Positions 7,860-15,670 of a stretch of 31,742 nucleotides of DNA are shown piece by piece. The notes beneath the pieces are model-generated. The model made no database searches. It saw only the letters and a program-made list of their open reading frames with translations, and was not told the DNA's origin. The DNA is taken from assembly GCA_035263725.1 (NCBI GenBank), contig DATFRC010000161.1, positions 1 through 31,742 on the forward strand, in the 5' to 3' direction. Source of the DNA: DASXRA01 sp035263725. Its GTDB lineage: Bacteria; Actinomycetota; Actinomycetes; Mycobacteriales; Jatrophihabitantaceae. The translations under genes and the position numbers were made by a program. Position 1 is the stretch's first letter. Each line of letters opens with the position of its first letter.

Positions 7860-8823
7860 AGGGCTGAGCGTCGAATACGCGACGGACGGGGCGCCGGTGG
7901 TCGCCGTCGACGGCGTCGACCTGGACGTTGCCGCCGGAGAGTTCGTCGGCGTCGTCGGAGAGTCCGGTTGTGGAAAGTCGACGCTCCTGTTCGCGATCGC
8001 CCGGCTGTTGAGCCCACCTGCGGCGATCACGGCCGGCAGCATCGTCTTCAAGGGCCACAACCTCGTCACGATGACCGAGAAGCAGCTGAACGCGCTGCGT
8101 TGGCGCGATTGCTCAGTGGTGATGCAGAGTGCGATGAACGCCCTGAACCCGATCACCACGATCGGCGCGCAGTTCCGTGACGTGGCCCACGCACACATGG
8201 ACTGGTCGCCGGACGAGGTCGCGGAGCGCTCCGCCGAGGTGCTGCGGCTGGTGGGCATCGACCCCATTCACCTGAAGAGCTATCCGCACCAACTCAGCGG
8301 CGGCATGCGACAGCGCGCCATGATCGCGATGGCACTGCTGTTCACGCCCGACCTGGTGATCATGGACGAACCGACGTCGGCGCTCGACGTCGTCGCGCAG
8401 CGCTCGCTGATGGTGCAGATCAAGCAACTCCAACGCCAGCTGGGCTTCGCAGTCGTATTCGTCACGCATGACATGTCGCTGGTCAGCCACTTCTCCGACC
8501 AGTTGCTCGTGATGTACGCCGGGCTGATCGTCGAGGTGGGACCGACCCGCACCGTGTTCGACAGCCCGGCACACCCGTACAGCCGCGGTCTGCTCGAGGC
8601 TTTTCCGTCGATCCGCGGGGTGCGCAGGCCGCTCACCGGCATTCCAGGCAGCCCGCCCGACCTGGCGCGTCCGCCGAGCGGGTGCCGGTTTCATCCGCGC
8701 TGCCCGGTCGCGATGCCGGAGTGCGCGACGACGGAACCGCCGCTGTACTCGGTGGGCCGAGCGCAGGCCAGGTGTCTGCTGCACGCGCCGGAGCGGGCAC
8801 CGCTGAGCGAGGTGCGCTCATGA
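7846..8823 (+). CDS. ABC transporter ATP-binding protein, DppD/OppD type
   Basis: Predicted 325-aa ATPase. Walker A is GESGCGKST (residues 38-46), the signature LSGGMRQR begins at 150, Walker B ends in MDEPTSALD (Asp173-Glu174), and the switch His lies in VTHDMS. The C-terminal oligopeptide/dipeptide ATPase extension carries Cys residues in SGCRFHPRCPVAMPEC, as in families that may hold an Fe-S cluster. I start at GTG 7846 because the ATPase domain begins there (VLEVRGLSVEY) and GGGGAAGG lies about nine bases upstream. It overlaps the permease by 14 bases. Confidence 0.9.
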   Translation: MLEVRGLSVEYATDGAPVVAVDGVDLDVAAGEFVGVVGESGCGKSTLLFAIARLLSPPAAITAGSIVFKGHNLVTMTEKQLNALRWRDCSVVMQSAMNALNPITTIGAQFRDVAHAHMDWSPDEVAERSAEVLRLVGIDPIHLKSYPHQLSGGMRQRAMIAMALLFTPDLVIMDEPTSALDVVAQRSLMVQIKQLQRQLGFAVVFVTHDMSLVSHFSDQLLVMYAGLIVEVGPTRTVFDSPAHPYSRGLLEAFPSIRGVRRPLTGIPGSPPDLARPPSGCRFHPRCPVAMPECATTEPPLYSVGRAQARCLLHAPERAPLSEVRS

Positions 8824-9800
8824 CGCTCCTCGAAACCGTTGGCCTCACCAAGCATTTCAAGATCGGCGGCAACGTGTCGCGGCGCACGCTGCACGCTGTC
8901 GACGACGTAAATCTGTCCATCGACAGGCAGGAGATCGTCGCGCTGGTGGGCGAAAGCGGCAGCGGTAAGAGCACCATTGCCAGGCTGCTGGCCAGGGTGT
9001 ATCAGCCGACGAGCGGCGAGATCCGCTACCAGGACCGGCCACTGTCGTCGATGCGCACCCGGCGCCAGAGCCTCGCGTATCGCGGCGATGTGCCGATGGT
9101 GTTCCAGGACCCGTTCAGCTCGCTCAACCCGGCATACCGCGTGGCACATGGCATCATGCGCGGGCTGAAGCTGCATCGCCGAGATCTCAACCGCGCCCAG
9201 CGTCGCGAGGAGGCGCTTCGCGTCATCTCCGCGGTCGGCCTTGCCCCCGGCGTCCTCGACCGGTATCCGCACGAGCTCTCGGGTGGGCAGCGGCAGCGAG
9301 TCGGGTTCGCCCAGGCGCTCGCGTACCGGCCGAAGCTGATCATCGCCGACGAGCCGGTGTCGATGCTCGACGTGTCGATCCGCATCGGGTTGCTCAACTT
9401 GATGACGGCGCTGCGCGAGCAGGAAGGCGTGTCGATCCTCTACATCACGCACGACATCGCGAGCGCCCGCTACGTCAGCGATCGGCTGCTCGTGATGTAC
9501 GCGGGGCACATCGTCGAGTCAGGGCCGGTCGAGGACGTCCTGGCCCGGCCGAAGCATCCGTACACGCAACTGCTGCTGTCGGCGGTGCCTGACCCGCGCG
9601 CGCCGCTGTCCACCGATTCGGCCGATCAGGGCGAGCCACCGCGCGTGATCGATCCGAAGCCGGGATGCCGGTTCCGCTGGCGCTGCCCCTTGGCCATCGA
9701 CGTGTGCGAGCGAGTGACTCCGGAGCTGCGGTTGCTTGCGCCCGGACACAGTGCGGCGTGCCACGTCGCTACGCCGGAGCCGTCGCTGAGCGAGCCGTGA
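8820..9800 (+). CDS. ABC transporter ATP-binding protein, DppF/OppF type
   Basis: Predicted 326-aa partner ATPase. Walker A is GESGSGKST (residues 44-52), Q-loop FQDPFSSLNP, signature LSGGQRQR from 153, and Walker B IIADEPVSMLD (Asp177-Glu178). The C-terminus again holds the GCRFRWRCPLAIDVC cysteine segment. The ATG overlaps the previous stop as ATGA, so the two ATPases are coupled and should be made in equal amounts to form the heterodimer. It overlaps the GH4 gene by GTGA. Confidence 0.92.
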   Translation: MTLLETVGLTKHFKIGGNVSRRTLHAVDDVNLSIDRQEIVALVGESGSGKSTIARLLARVYQPTSGEIRYQDRPLSSMRTRRQSLAYRGDVPMVFQDPFSSLNPAYRVAHGIMRGLKLHRRDLNRAQRREEALRVISAVGLAPGVLDRYPHELSGGQRQRVGFAQALAYRPKLIIADEPVSMLDVSIRIGLLNLMTALREQEGVSILYITHDIASARYVSDRLLVMYAGHIVESGPVEDVLARPKHPYTQLLLSAVPDPRAPLSTDSADQGEPPRVIDPKPGCRFRWRCPLAIDVCERVTPELRLLAPGHSAACHVATPEPSLSEP

Positions 9801-11041
9801 AGATCGCGGTGATCGGCGGGGGAAGTACCTACACCCCCGAGCTCATAGAGGGATTCGCGGCGCGCGCGGACGTCCTGCCCGTGGATGAGCTGGTCCTGGA
9901 GGACATTTCGGAGGAGCGACTGGACATCGTCGGTGGCCTGGCGAGACGGATCTTGGCCCGGACAGGTCATCCCGCCCGGCTCGTCACCACTACCTCGCTC
10001 GACGATGCGGTCGACGGTGCGGCCGCCGTGCTTGTGCAGCTGCGCGTCGGCGGGCAGCAGGCGCGGCTGACAGACGAGACGTTGCCCGGCCAGTTCGGGC
10101 TGATCGGCCAGGAGACCACCGGGGCGGGCGGATTCGCCAAGGCGCTGCGCACCGTGCCGGTCGTGCTGGACATCGCGTCCGTCGTGACCAAGCGCGCCGC
10201 ACCCGGCGCATGGATCGTCGACTTCACCAATCCGGTCGGCATCATCACGCGCGCCCTGCTGGACAACGGGCATCGAGCGCTGGGGCTGTGCAACGTCGCG
10301 ATCGGGCTGCAGCGTCGGCTGGCGTCGCGGCTGGGCGTCGAGCCGGAGCGGGTGCGCCTCGACCACGCCGGGCTGAATCACCTGTCGTGGGTGCGCCGCG
10401 TGCTTGTCGACGGGGTGGATCGCCTGCCCGAACTGCTGGCCGACCCGATTGACGTCGGCTCGCCCGCGGAGCTGATGCGGACACTTGCCGCCATCCCGTC
10501 CTATTACCTGCGTTACTACTACAGCACGAACGAGGTGCTGCGCGAGGGCGGTGCGCGCCGGGCCGAGCAGGTAATGGAGATCGAACAGCAATTGCTCGCC
10601 ATGTACGCGGACCCAGCACTCGATCGCAAGCCGGCGCTGCTCGACGAACGTGGCGGGGCGTATTACAGCGAGGCTGCCGCCGCACTCGTAACGTCGCTGC
10701 TGACCGGCGACGGCGCCCTGCACTATGTCGACCTGGGCAACTCCGGCACGATCACCGGGCTGCCGGACGAGGCCGTCGTCGAGGTGCCCGCCACGGTCGA
10801 CCGTTCTGGGGCGCATGCCGAGCCGGTCGCGCCACTGGCGCCGGAATTGCTCGGTCTGGTGCAGGCGGTCACTGCCTACGAAGTGCTCACAATCGAGGCC
10901 GCCCGCTCGGGCGACCGCAGTACTGCGCTGCGTGCGCTCGTCGCGCACCCGCTGGTGCGGCAGTGGGAAACCGTCGTGCCGATGCTTGACGCGATCCTGG
11001 ATGCGGGTCGGGCGTACCTGCCACAGTTCGCCTCTGCTTAG
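9797..11041 (+). CDS. GH4 glycosidase, 6-phospho-beta-glucosidase type
   Basis: Predicted 414-aa cytoplasmic family 4 glycoside hydrolase, an NAD- and divalent-metal-dependent enzyme working by oxidation and elimination. The NAD fold opens with KIAVIGGGSTYTPEL. QETTGAGGFAKALRTVPV and DFTNPVGIIT are family segments. The metal-ligand Cys is in CNVAIG (Cys165) and the ligand His in GLNHLS (His195). The CN-V-x-IG form is that of 6-phospho-beta-glucosidases; alpha-galactosidases and phospho-alpha-glucosidases carry other residues after the Cys (CHS, CDM). The GTG start overlaps the ATPase stop (GTGA). No PTS gene is present in the window, so the phosphorylated substrate would have to come from the kinases in this locus. 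GlcNAc-containing substrates (as for ChbF) are equally possible. Confidence 0.85.
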   Translation: MKIAVIGGGSTYTPELIEGFAARADVLPVDELVLEDISEERLDIVGGLARRILARTGHPARLVTTTSLDDAVDGAAAVLVQLRVGGQQARLTDETLPGQFGLIGQETTGAGGFAKALRTVPVVLDIASVVTKRAAPGAWIVDFTNPVGIITRALLDNGHRALGLCNVAIGLQRRLASRLGVEPERVRLDHAGLNHLSWVRRVLVDGVDRLPELLADPIDVGSPAELMRTLAAIPSYYLRYYYSTNEVLREGGARRAEQVMEIEQQLLAMYADPALDRKPALLDERGGAYYSEAAAALVTSLLTGDGALHYVDLGNSGTITGLPDEAVVEVPATVDRSGAHAEPVAPLAPELLGLVQAVTAYEVLTIEAARSGDRSTALRALVAHPLVRQWETVVPMLDAILDAGRAYLPQFASA

Positions 11042-11060
11042 CATGGCGGTGCAGACCTGC

Positions 11061-11103
11061 CCGGCCGTTCGAGGCGAGGTCCGGACCTGCTCCGCCCGGC
11101 CGG
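11061..11103. terminator. Nested hairpin after the GH4 gene
   Basis: CCGGCCG (11061-11067) pairs with CGGCCGG (11097-11103), and the loop contains the perfect 12-bp palindrome AGGTCCGGACCT (11077-11088). Its position, 20 bases after the GH4 stop, suits an operon terminator. There is no T-run, as is usual for GC-rich genomes. Confidence 0.45.
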
Positions 11104-11129
11104 ACGTGGGGCCTGCGAAGCGCGACCCA

Positions 11130-11135
11130 TAGACT
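11130..11135 (+). promoter_or_regulatory. Possible -10 box for the trigger factor gene
   Basis: TAGACT fits the TANNNT form and lies about 75 bases before the tig start. I see no convincing -35 box at the right distance, so the call is weak. The remaining intergenic DNA shows no tRNA. Confidence 0.25.
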
Positions 11136-11208
11136 CGAGGGGCCCTGGGCTCGTGTCTCAACCCCGACTGAGCTCGTGCATCTGAACAAACCCCTAGGAG
11201 CGAGCAGC

Positions 11209-12576
11209 GTGGTGAAGAGCACCGTCGAGAACGTGGGACCGACCCGCGTCAAGCTGGCCGTCGAGGTGCCGTTCGACGAGTTGAAGCCCAGCCTGGACGC
11301 CGCGTACAAGGCGATCGCCAAGCAGGTCCGCATTCCTGGGTTCCGGCCCGGCAAGGCGCCCGCCCGGATCATCGATCAGCGGGTCGGCCGCGCCGCGGTC
11401 CTGGAGCAGGCCGTCAACGACGCGCTGCCTCGCGTGTACTCGGAAGCTGTGCGGGAGAGCGGGGTGCGCGCGCTCGGTCAGCCGGAGATCGAGGTGACGA
11501 ACCTCGACGACGGCCAGTCCCTGAGCTTCACGGCGGAGGTCGACGTTCGCCCGGAGATCACCCTGCCCGAGCTGAAGGGCATCGAGGTCAGCGTCGACGA
11601 CGTCGCTGTCACCGACGCCGAGGTCGAGGAGCAGCTCGACGCCCTGCGCGAACGGTTCGCGAGCCTGACCGGCGTCGACCGGCCGGCGCAGACCGGCGAC
11701 TTCGTGTCGCTGGATCTCGCGGCAGCGGTCGACGGCGAGGAGGTCGAGGGCGGCTCGGCGAAGGGGCTGTCGTATGAGGTGGGCAGCGAGGACCTCATCG
11801 ACGGGCTGGACGCCGCCATTACCGGCAAATCGGCGGGCGACACGGCGACATTCACCACGACATTGCGCCAGGGCGATCATGCCGGGGAGCAGGGCGACAT
11901 CACGGCGACCGTCAACTCGGTAAAGCAGAAGGAACTGCCCGGGGCTGACGACGAGTTCGCCCAGTTGGCCAGCGAGTTCGACACGATCGACGAGCTGCGC
12001 GCCGATCTACGGGAGCGGCTCATCCGCGCGAAGTCGCTGAGCCAGGGCAGCCAGGCCCGCGACCGGCTGGTCGAGAAGCTCGTCGACTCGGCCGACTTCC
12101 CCGTGCCCGAATCGGCAGTGCAGGCCGAGGTGGGTTACCGCGAGCACGATGTCGTCCACTCGCTGGGCCACGACGACAAACTGTTCGAGGAGCTGCTGGC
12201 GAGCCAGGGCAAAACTCGTGAGGAGTTCACGGCGGAGCTACGGGAGTCGGCGGAGAAGTCGGTGCGCGCCCAGTTCATCCTGGACGCGATCGCGGACGCT
12301 GAGCAGGTCACCGTCGCCGATGCCGAACTGACCGAGTACCTGGTCCGCCAGGCTGCCCGGTACAACATGCCGCCGAAGGACTTCGCGAACCAGATCGTCG
12401 AGGCCGGCAACCTGCCCGCGCTGATGTCCGATGTGCGCCGCAACAAGGCGCTTGCCAGCGTGCTCGAGTCGGCGACCGTCACGGACGCGTCCGGCAACAA
12501 GGTCGACCTGTCCTCGCTGCCGGCCCCGGAGCCGAGCAGCCTGGCGCCGATCGATGAAGAGGACGTCACGCCATGA
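11209..12576 (+). CDS. tig: Trigger factor
   Basis: Predicted 455-aa ribosome-bound chaperone and peptidyl-prolyl isomerase that meets nascent chains at the exit tunnel. The ribosome-docking signature GFRPGKAP is at residues 44-51 of the N-terminal domain. A FKBP-type isomerase domain follows (about 155-245, GDFVSLDLAAAVDGEEVEG to VNSVKQKELP). The helical C-terminal chaperone domain ends in an acidic tail (IDEEDVTP). GTG 11209 (GTG GTG in tandem) has AGGAG eight bases upstream; the next GTG at 11212 is an alternative. It precedes clpP1-clpP2-clpX, the usual bacterial order linking folding and proteolysis. Confidence 0.95.
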   Translation: MVKSTVENVGPTRVKLAVEVPFDELKPSLDAAYKAIAKQVRIPGFRPGKAPARIIDQRVGRAAVLEQAVNDALPRVYSEAVRESGVRALGQPEIEVTNLDDGQSLSFTAEVDVRPEITLPELKGIEVSVDDVAVTDAEVEEQLDALRERFASLTGVDRPAQTGDFVSLDLAAAVDGEEVEGGSAKGLSYEVGSEDLIDGLDAAITGKSAGDTATFTTTLRQGDHAGEQGDITATVNSVKQKELPGADDEFAQLASEFDTIDELRADLRERLIRAKSLSQGSQARDRLVEKLVDSADFPVPESAVQAEVGYREHDVVHSLGHDDKLFEELLASQGKTREEFTAELRESAEKSVRAQFILDAIADAEQVTVADAELTEYLVRQAARYNMPPKDFANQIVEAGNLPALMSDVRRNKALASVLESATVTDASGNKVDLSSLPAPEPSSLAPIDEEDVTP

Positions 12577-12588
12577 GCGAAACCGGCC

Positions 12589-12615
12589 CCGGCAGGCGGC
12601 GCTTGCCTGTGCCGG
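12589..12615. terminator. Hairpin between tig and clpP1
   Basis: CCGG-CAGGC (12589-12597) pairs with GCCTG-TG-CCGG (12605-12615), giving nine base pairs with a two-base bulge and a seven-base loop. There is no T-run. It may partly separate tig from clpP transcription or act as an attenuator. Confidence 0.35.
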
Positions 12616-12662
12616 TCGATTAGGTTCGAAGAAACACCCAAGTTCGAAGGAAGGTCCGTACC

Positions 12663-13298
12663 GTGAGCCGCTTCGATCCGCAGCCAGTGCGCATCATGGA
12701 GATGCGCAGCCCAGGCGCCGGCATGAACCTCAACGACTCCGTGTACGACCGGCTGCTCCGGGAGCGGATCATCTTCCTCGGCCAGCCGGTCGACGACGCG
12801 ATCGCCAACCAGATCTGCGCACAGCTGCTGCTGCTCGCTGCCGAGGACCCCAAGCGCGACGTCAACCTGTACATCAACTCGCCGGGTGGCTCGGTGACGG
12901 CCGGCATGGCCATTTTCGACACCATGGAACTAATCGAGTGCGATGTCGCCACCTGGGCGCTGGGGCTCGCGGCGTCGATGGGCCAGTTCCTGCTCTCGGC
13001 GGGCACCCGCGGCAAGCGTTATGCGCTGCCGCACGCGCGGATCCTGATGCACCAGGGCTCGGCAGGCCTAGGTGGTACCGCGTCGGACATCAAGATCCAG
13101 GCCGAGCAGTGGAACCTCAGCAAGCAGGAGCTCGCGGAGATCACCGCCGAGCACACCGGCAAGAGCGTCGAGCAGATCATTGTCGACGGCGACCGCGACC
13201 GTTGGTTCACCGCAGCGGAAGCCGTGGAGTATGGATTCGTCGACCACATCGTGTCCCGCGCCAGCCAGGTCCCCGGCGGCGTCAGCCCGGCGGAATGA
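12663..13298 (+). CDS. clpP1: ATP-dependent Clp protease proteolytic subunit 1
   Basis: Predicted 211-aa serine peptidase of the Clp barrel. The catalytic triad is readable: Ser105 in GLAASMGQ, His130 in RILMHQG, and Asp179 in GDRDRWF. The N-terminal 20 or so residues before MNLNDSVYDRLL probably form a propeptide removed on assembly. The GTG start has GAAGGAAGG eight bases upstream; internal ATGs (codons 12, 14 and 21) are less well served. In actinobacteria ClpP1 and ClpP2 form a mixed 14-mer that takes unfolded substrate from ClpX or ClpC1. It is coupled to clpP2 by an ATGA overlap. Confidence 0.95.
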   Translation: MSRFDPQPVRIMEMRSPGAGMNLNDSVYDRLLRERIIFLGQPVDDAIANQICAQLLLLAAEDPKRDVNLYINSPGGSVTAGMAIFDTMELIECDVATWALGLAASMGQFLLSAGTRGKRYALPHARILMHQGSAGLGGTASDIKIQAEQWNLSKQELAEITAEHTGKSVEQIIVDGDRDRWFTAAEAVEYGFVDHIVSRASQVPGGVSPAE

Positions 13299-13936
13299 GA
13301 GTGAACGAGATGTCCGAGTTGATCAACCCCTCCGCCCGGTACGTGCTGCCGTCCTTCGTCGAGCGCACGAACTACGGGATCAAGGAGTCCAATCCTTATA
13401 ACAAGCTGTTCGAGGAGCGCATCATCTTCCTCGGCGCGCCCATCGACGACGTCGTCGCCAACGACGTGATGGCGCAGTTGATCGTGCTGGAGTCGACCGA
13501 TCCCGATCGCGATATCCAGATCTACATCAACTCGCCGGGCGGCTCGTTCACCGCGCTCACCGCCATCTACGACACGATGGTGTACGTCCGGCCCGAGATC
13601 CAGACGATCTGTATGGGCCAGGCGGCCTCAGCGGCTGCCGTGCTGCTCGCGGCCGGTACCAAGGGCAAGCGGTTCGCGCTCTCGAACTCGCGGATTCTGA
13701 TCCACCAGCCCTCCGGCGGGACCGAGGGCCCGATGCAGATCTCTGACCTGGATATCCAGGCTCGAGAAATTCAGCGGATGCGCGAGCTGATGGAGGAGAT
13801 CCTGGCCCGCCACACCGGGCAGACCATCGAGACCGTGCGCGCCGACATCGAGCGGGACAAGATCTTCACCGCCGAGCAGGCCAAGGAGTACGGCATGGTC
13901 GACGAGGTCATCACCACCCGCAAGCTGACTAATTGA
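13295..13936 (+). CDS. clpP2: ATP-dependent Clp protease proteolytic subunit 2
   Basis: Predicted 213-aa second barrel subunit. Triad: Ser112 in MGQAASAAAV, His137 in RILIHQPSGG, and Asp188 in IERDKIF. The YNKLFEERIIFLGAPID segment is typical of actinobacterial ClpP2. The start at ATG 13295 overlaps the clpP1 stop; GTG 13301 and ATG 13310 are in-frame alternatives. It partners ClpP1 and usually provides the face that binds the ATPase. Confidence 0.95.
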   Translation: MRVNEMSELINPSARYVLPSFVERTNYGIKESNPYNKLFEERIIFLGAPIDDVVANDVMAQLIVLESTDPDRDIQIYINSPGGSFTALTAIYDTMVYVRPEIQTICMGQAASAAAVLLAAGTKGKRFALSNSRILIHQPSGGTEGPMQISDLDIQAREIQRMRELMEEILARHTGQTIETVRADIERDKIFTAEQAKEYGMVDEVITTRKLTN

Positions 13937-13949
13937 ACCCGGCAGCGGC

Positions 13950-14017
13950 GGATCCGCGTCTCCACCGCTCGCTCCGCTCGGGTGGATCCGCGGCTCCGCT
14001 CCGCGCCTCCGGCGCGG
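13950..14017. terminator. GC-rich repeats and hairpin after clpP2
   Basis: CCGCGCC (14001-14007) and GGCGCGG (14011-14017) form a perfect 7-bp stem with loop TCC. Before it, GGATCCGCGTCTCC (13950-13963) and GGATCCGCGGCTCC (13984-13997) are a 14-bp direct repeat with one mismatch, and TCCACC (13961-13966) pairs with GGTGGA (13981-13986). This is a dense structured block in a 280-base gap, probably terminating or processing the clpP transcript. No gene is supported in 13937-14216. Confidence 0.45.
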
Positions 14018-14216
14018 GCCGCGTCGCGCCGCCGGGGCTCTTCGCGCGAGTGCTCATCGCCTCGTGGTCGTCAAACCAACGCCGCGCGGGGTCCGGGTGG
14101 AAGCGTTTTCAGGGGCTGCCACGGCACGCCGGTGGGGTTTGCGAGGGACTTACCGCGCCGCACCGGGTACCGTTCGAGGTCTGGGCACCAACCGACCAGA
14201 GGGGAACCAGTAGGCC

Positions 14217-15500
14217 GTGGCACGTGTCGGAGAGACGGGCGACCTCCTGAAGTGCTCGTTCTGCGGGAAGAGCCAGAAGCAGGTCAAGAAGCTCATCGCT
14301 GGTCCAGGCGTGTACATCTGCGACGAGTGCATAGACCTCTGTAACGAGATCATCGAGGAGGAGCTCGCCGAGACGAGCGAGTTCAGCTTCGACGAGCTGC
14401 CCAAGCCCAGCGAGATCTACGACTTCCTGAATAGCTATGTCGTGGGCCAGGACCAGGCCAAGAAGACGCTCGCCGTCGCGGTCTACAACCACTACAAGCG
14501 AGTGCAGGCAGGCGGCGAACCAAAGCCGCGCAGCGCCGACACCAACGTCGAGCTGGCTAAGTCGAACATCCTGCTGCTCGGCCCCACGGGGTCAGGCAAG
14601 ACGTTGCTCGCGCAGACACTGGCCCGCATGCTGAACGTCCCGTTCGCCATCGCCGACGCCACCGCGCTCACCGAGGCCGGTTACGTCGGCGAGGACGTCG
14701 AGAACATCCTCCTCAAGCTCATCCAAGCCGCGGACTACGACGTCAAGCGCGCGGAGACGGGCATCATCTACATCGACGAAGTCGACAAGATCGCGCGTAA
14801 GGCCGAGAACCCGTCGATCACCCGGGACGTCTCCGGGGAAGGCGTGCAGCAGGCGCTCCTGAAGATTCTCGAGGGCACGACGGCCAGCGTGCCGCCGCAG
14901 GGCGGCCGCAAGCACCCGCACCAGGAGTTCATTCAGATCGATACGACGAACGTGCTCTTCATCGTGGGCGGGGCGTTCGCCGGACTGGACGCGATCATCG
15001 AGAACCGCATCGGCAAGAAGGGGCTGGGCTTCGGCGCGGAGCTTCGCACCAAGTTCGAGCGCGACCAGCGCGACGTCTTCTCCGACGTGATGCCCGAAGA
15101 CCTGATGAAGTTCGGGCTGATCCCGGAGTTCATCGGGCGGCTGCCCGTGATCACGTCCGTGCGCCCCCTGGACCGCGATGCCCTCGTCCAGATCCTCATC
15201 GAGCCGCGCAACGCGCTGGTGAAGCAGTACGGCAAGCTCTTCGAGCTCGACAACGTCGAACTCGAGTTCTCCGATGATGCGCTCGAGGCGATCGCCGACC
15301 AGGCCGTACTGCGCGGTACCGGCGCTCGTGGGCTGCGGGCGATCATGGAGGAAGTGCTGCTGTCGGTCATGTACGAGGTGCCGTCGCGCGAGGATGTGGC
15401 CCGCGTGCTGATCACGCGGGAGACCGTGCTCGACCACGTCTACCCCACGCTCGTGCCGCGTGAGCAGCCCAAGCGCGAACGGCGCGAAAAGAGCGCCTGA
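14217..15500 (+). CDS. clpX: ATP-dependent Clp protease ATP-binding subunit ClpX
   Basis: Predicted 427-aa AAA+ unfoldase that recognises, unfolds and feeds proteins to ClpP. The N-terminal zinc-binding domain has Cys13, Cys16, Cys35 and Cys38 (CSFC and CDEC). Walker A is GPTGSGKT (122-129) and Walker B IIYIDEVDK (Asp187-Glu188). The IGF-type ClpP-docking loop is represented by the GLGFGAELR region. The GTG start has AGAGGGGA about 11 bases upstream. The 280-base gap to clpP2 suggests it can have its own promoter. Confidence 0.96.
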   Translation: MARVGETGDLLKCSFCGKSQKQVKKLIAGPGVYICDECIDLCNEIIEEELAETSEFSFDELPKPSEIYDFLNSYVVGQDQAKKTLAVAVYNHYKRVQAGGEPKPRSADTNVELAKSNILLLGPTGSGKTLLAQTLARMLNVPFAIADATALTEAGYVGEDVENILLKLIQAADYDVKRAETGIIYIDEVDKIARKAENPSITRDVSGEGVQQALLKILEGTTASVPPQGGRKHPHQEFIQIDTTNVLFIVGGAFAGLDAIIENRIGKKGLGFGAELRTKFERDQRDVFSDVMPEDLMKFGLIPEFIGRLPVITSVRPLDRDALVQILIEPRNALVKQYGKLFELDNVELEFSDDALEAIADQAVLRGTGARGLRAIMEEVLLSVMYEVPSREDVARVLITRETVLDHVYPTLVPREQPKRERREKSA

Positions 15501-15577
15501 TTTAGATCCTGCCGCCCGACGCTGGGAGGCAACCAGGGGGACCCAACCACGGGGCGATGAGCGCTTGCGCGAAGAGC

Positions 15578-15602
15578 GCGCCGGCCGCGAGGCGGCCCGC
15601 GC
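15578..15602. terminator. Hairpin between convergent clpX and the ABC permease
   Basis: GGCCGC-GAG-GCGGCC forms a six-bp stem, extended after one C-C mismatch by four more pairs (GCGC with GCGC). It is one of two hairpins in this convergent gap and fits a bidirectional terminator. A +-strand frame stays open across 15501-15670, but I recognise no gene in it. Confidence 0.5.
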
Positions 15603-15628
15603 CGAAGGCGTGGAGTGGCTCGAGGTGT

Positions 15629-15645
15629 GCGCCCCTTGTGGGCGC
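15629..15645. terminator. Second hairpin in the clpX/permease gap
   Basis: GCGCCC and GGGCGC pair perfectly around CTTGT. It sits 26 bases beyond the stop codon of the leftward permease gene and may end that transcript. Confidence 0.4.
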
Positions 15646-15670
15646 CGCCGAGAGACACTCCCCGGCGCAC

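Noticed and set aside
9626..11161. Long antisense open frame (511 codons) opposite the GH4 gene
   Set aside because: It mirrors the codon bias of the GH4 gene, gives an Arg/His/Gln-rich translation with no known motif, and the forward strand has clear catalytic residues.
11042..11208. Possible tRNA gene upstream of tig
   Set aside because: No T-loop consensus (GGTTCGAATCC-like) or cloverleaf could be found; the hairpins explain the symmetry.
12589..12662. ClgR binding site upstream of clpP1
   Set aside because: I found no CGC/GCG-arm palindrome of the expected form; only GTTCGAAG repeats are present.
15501..15670. Small gene on the + strand after clpX
   Set aside because: The frame is open but has no ribosome binding site, the region forms two terminator-like hairpins, and the translation matches nothing I know.
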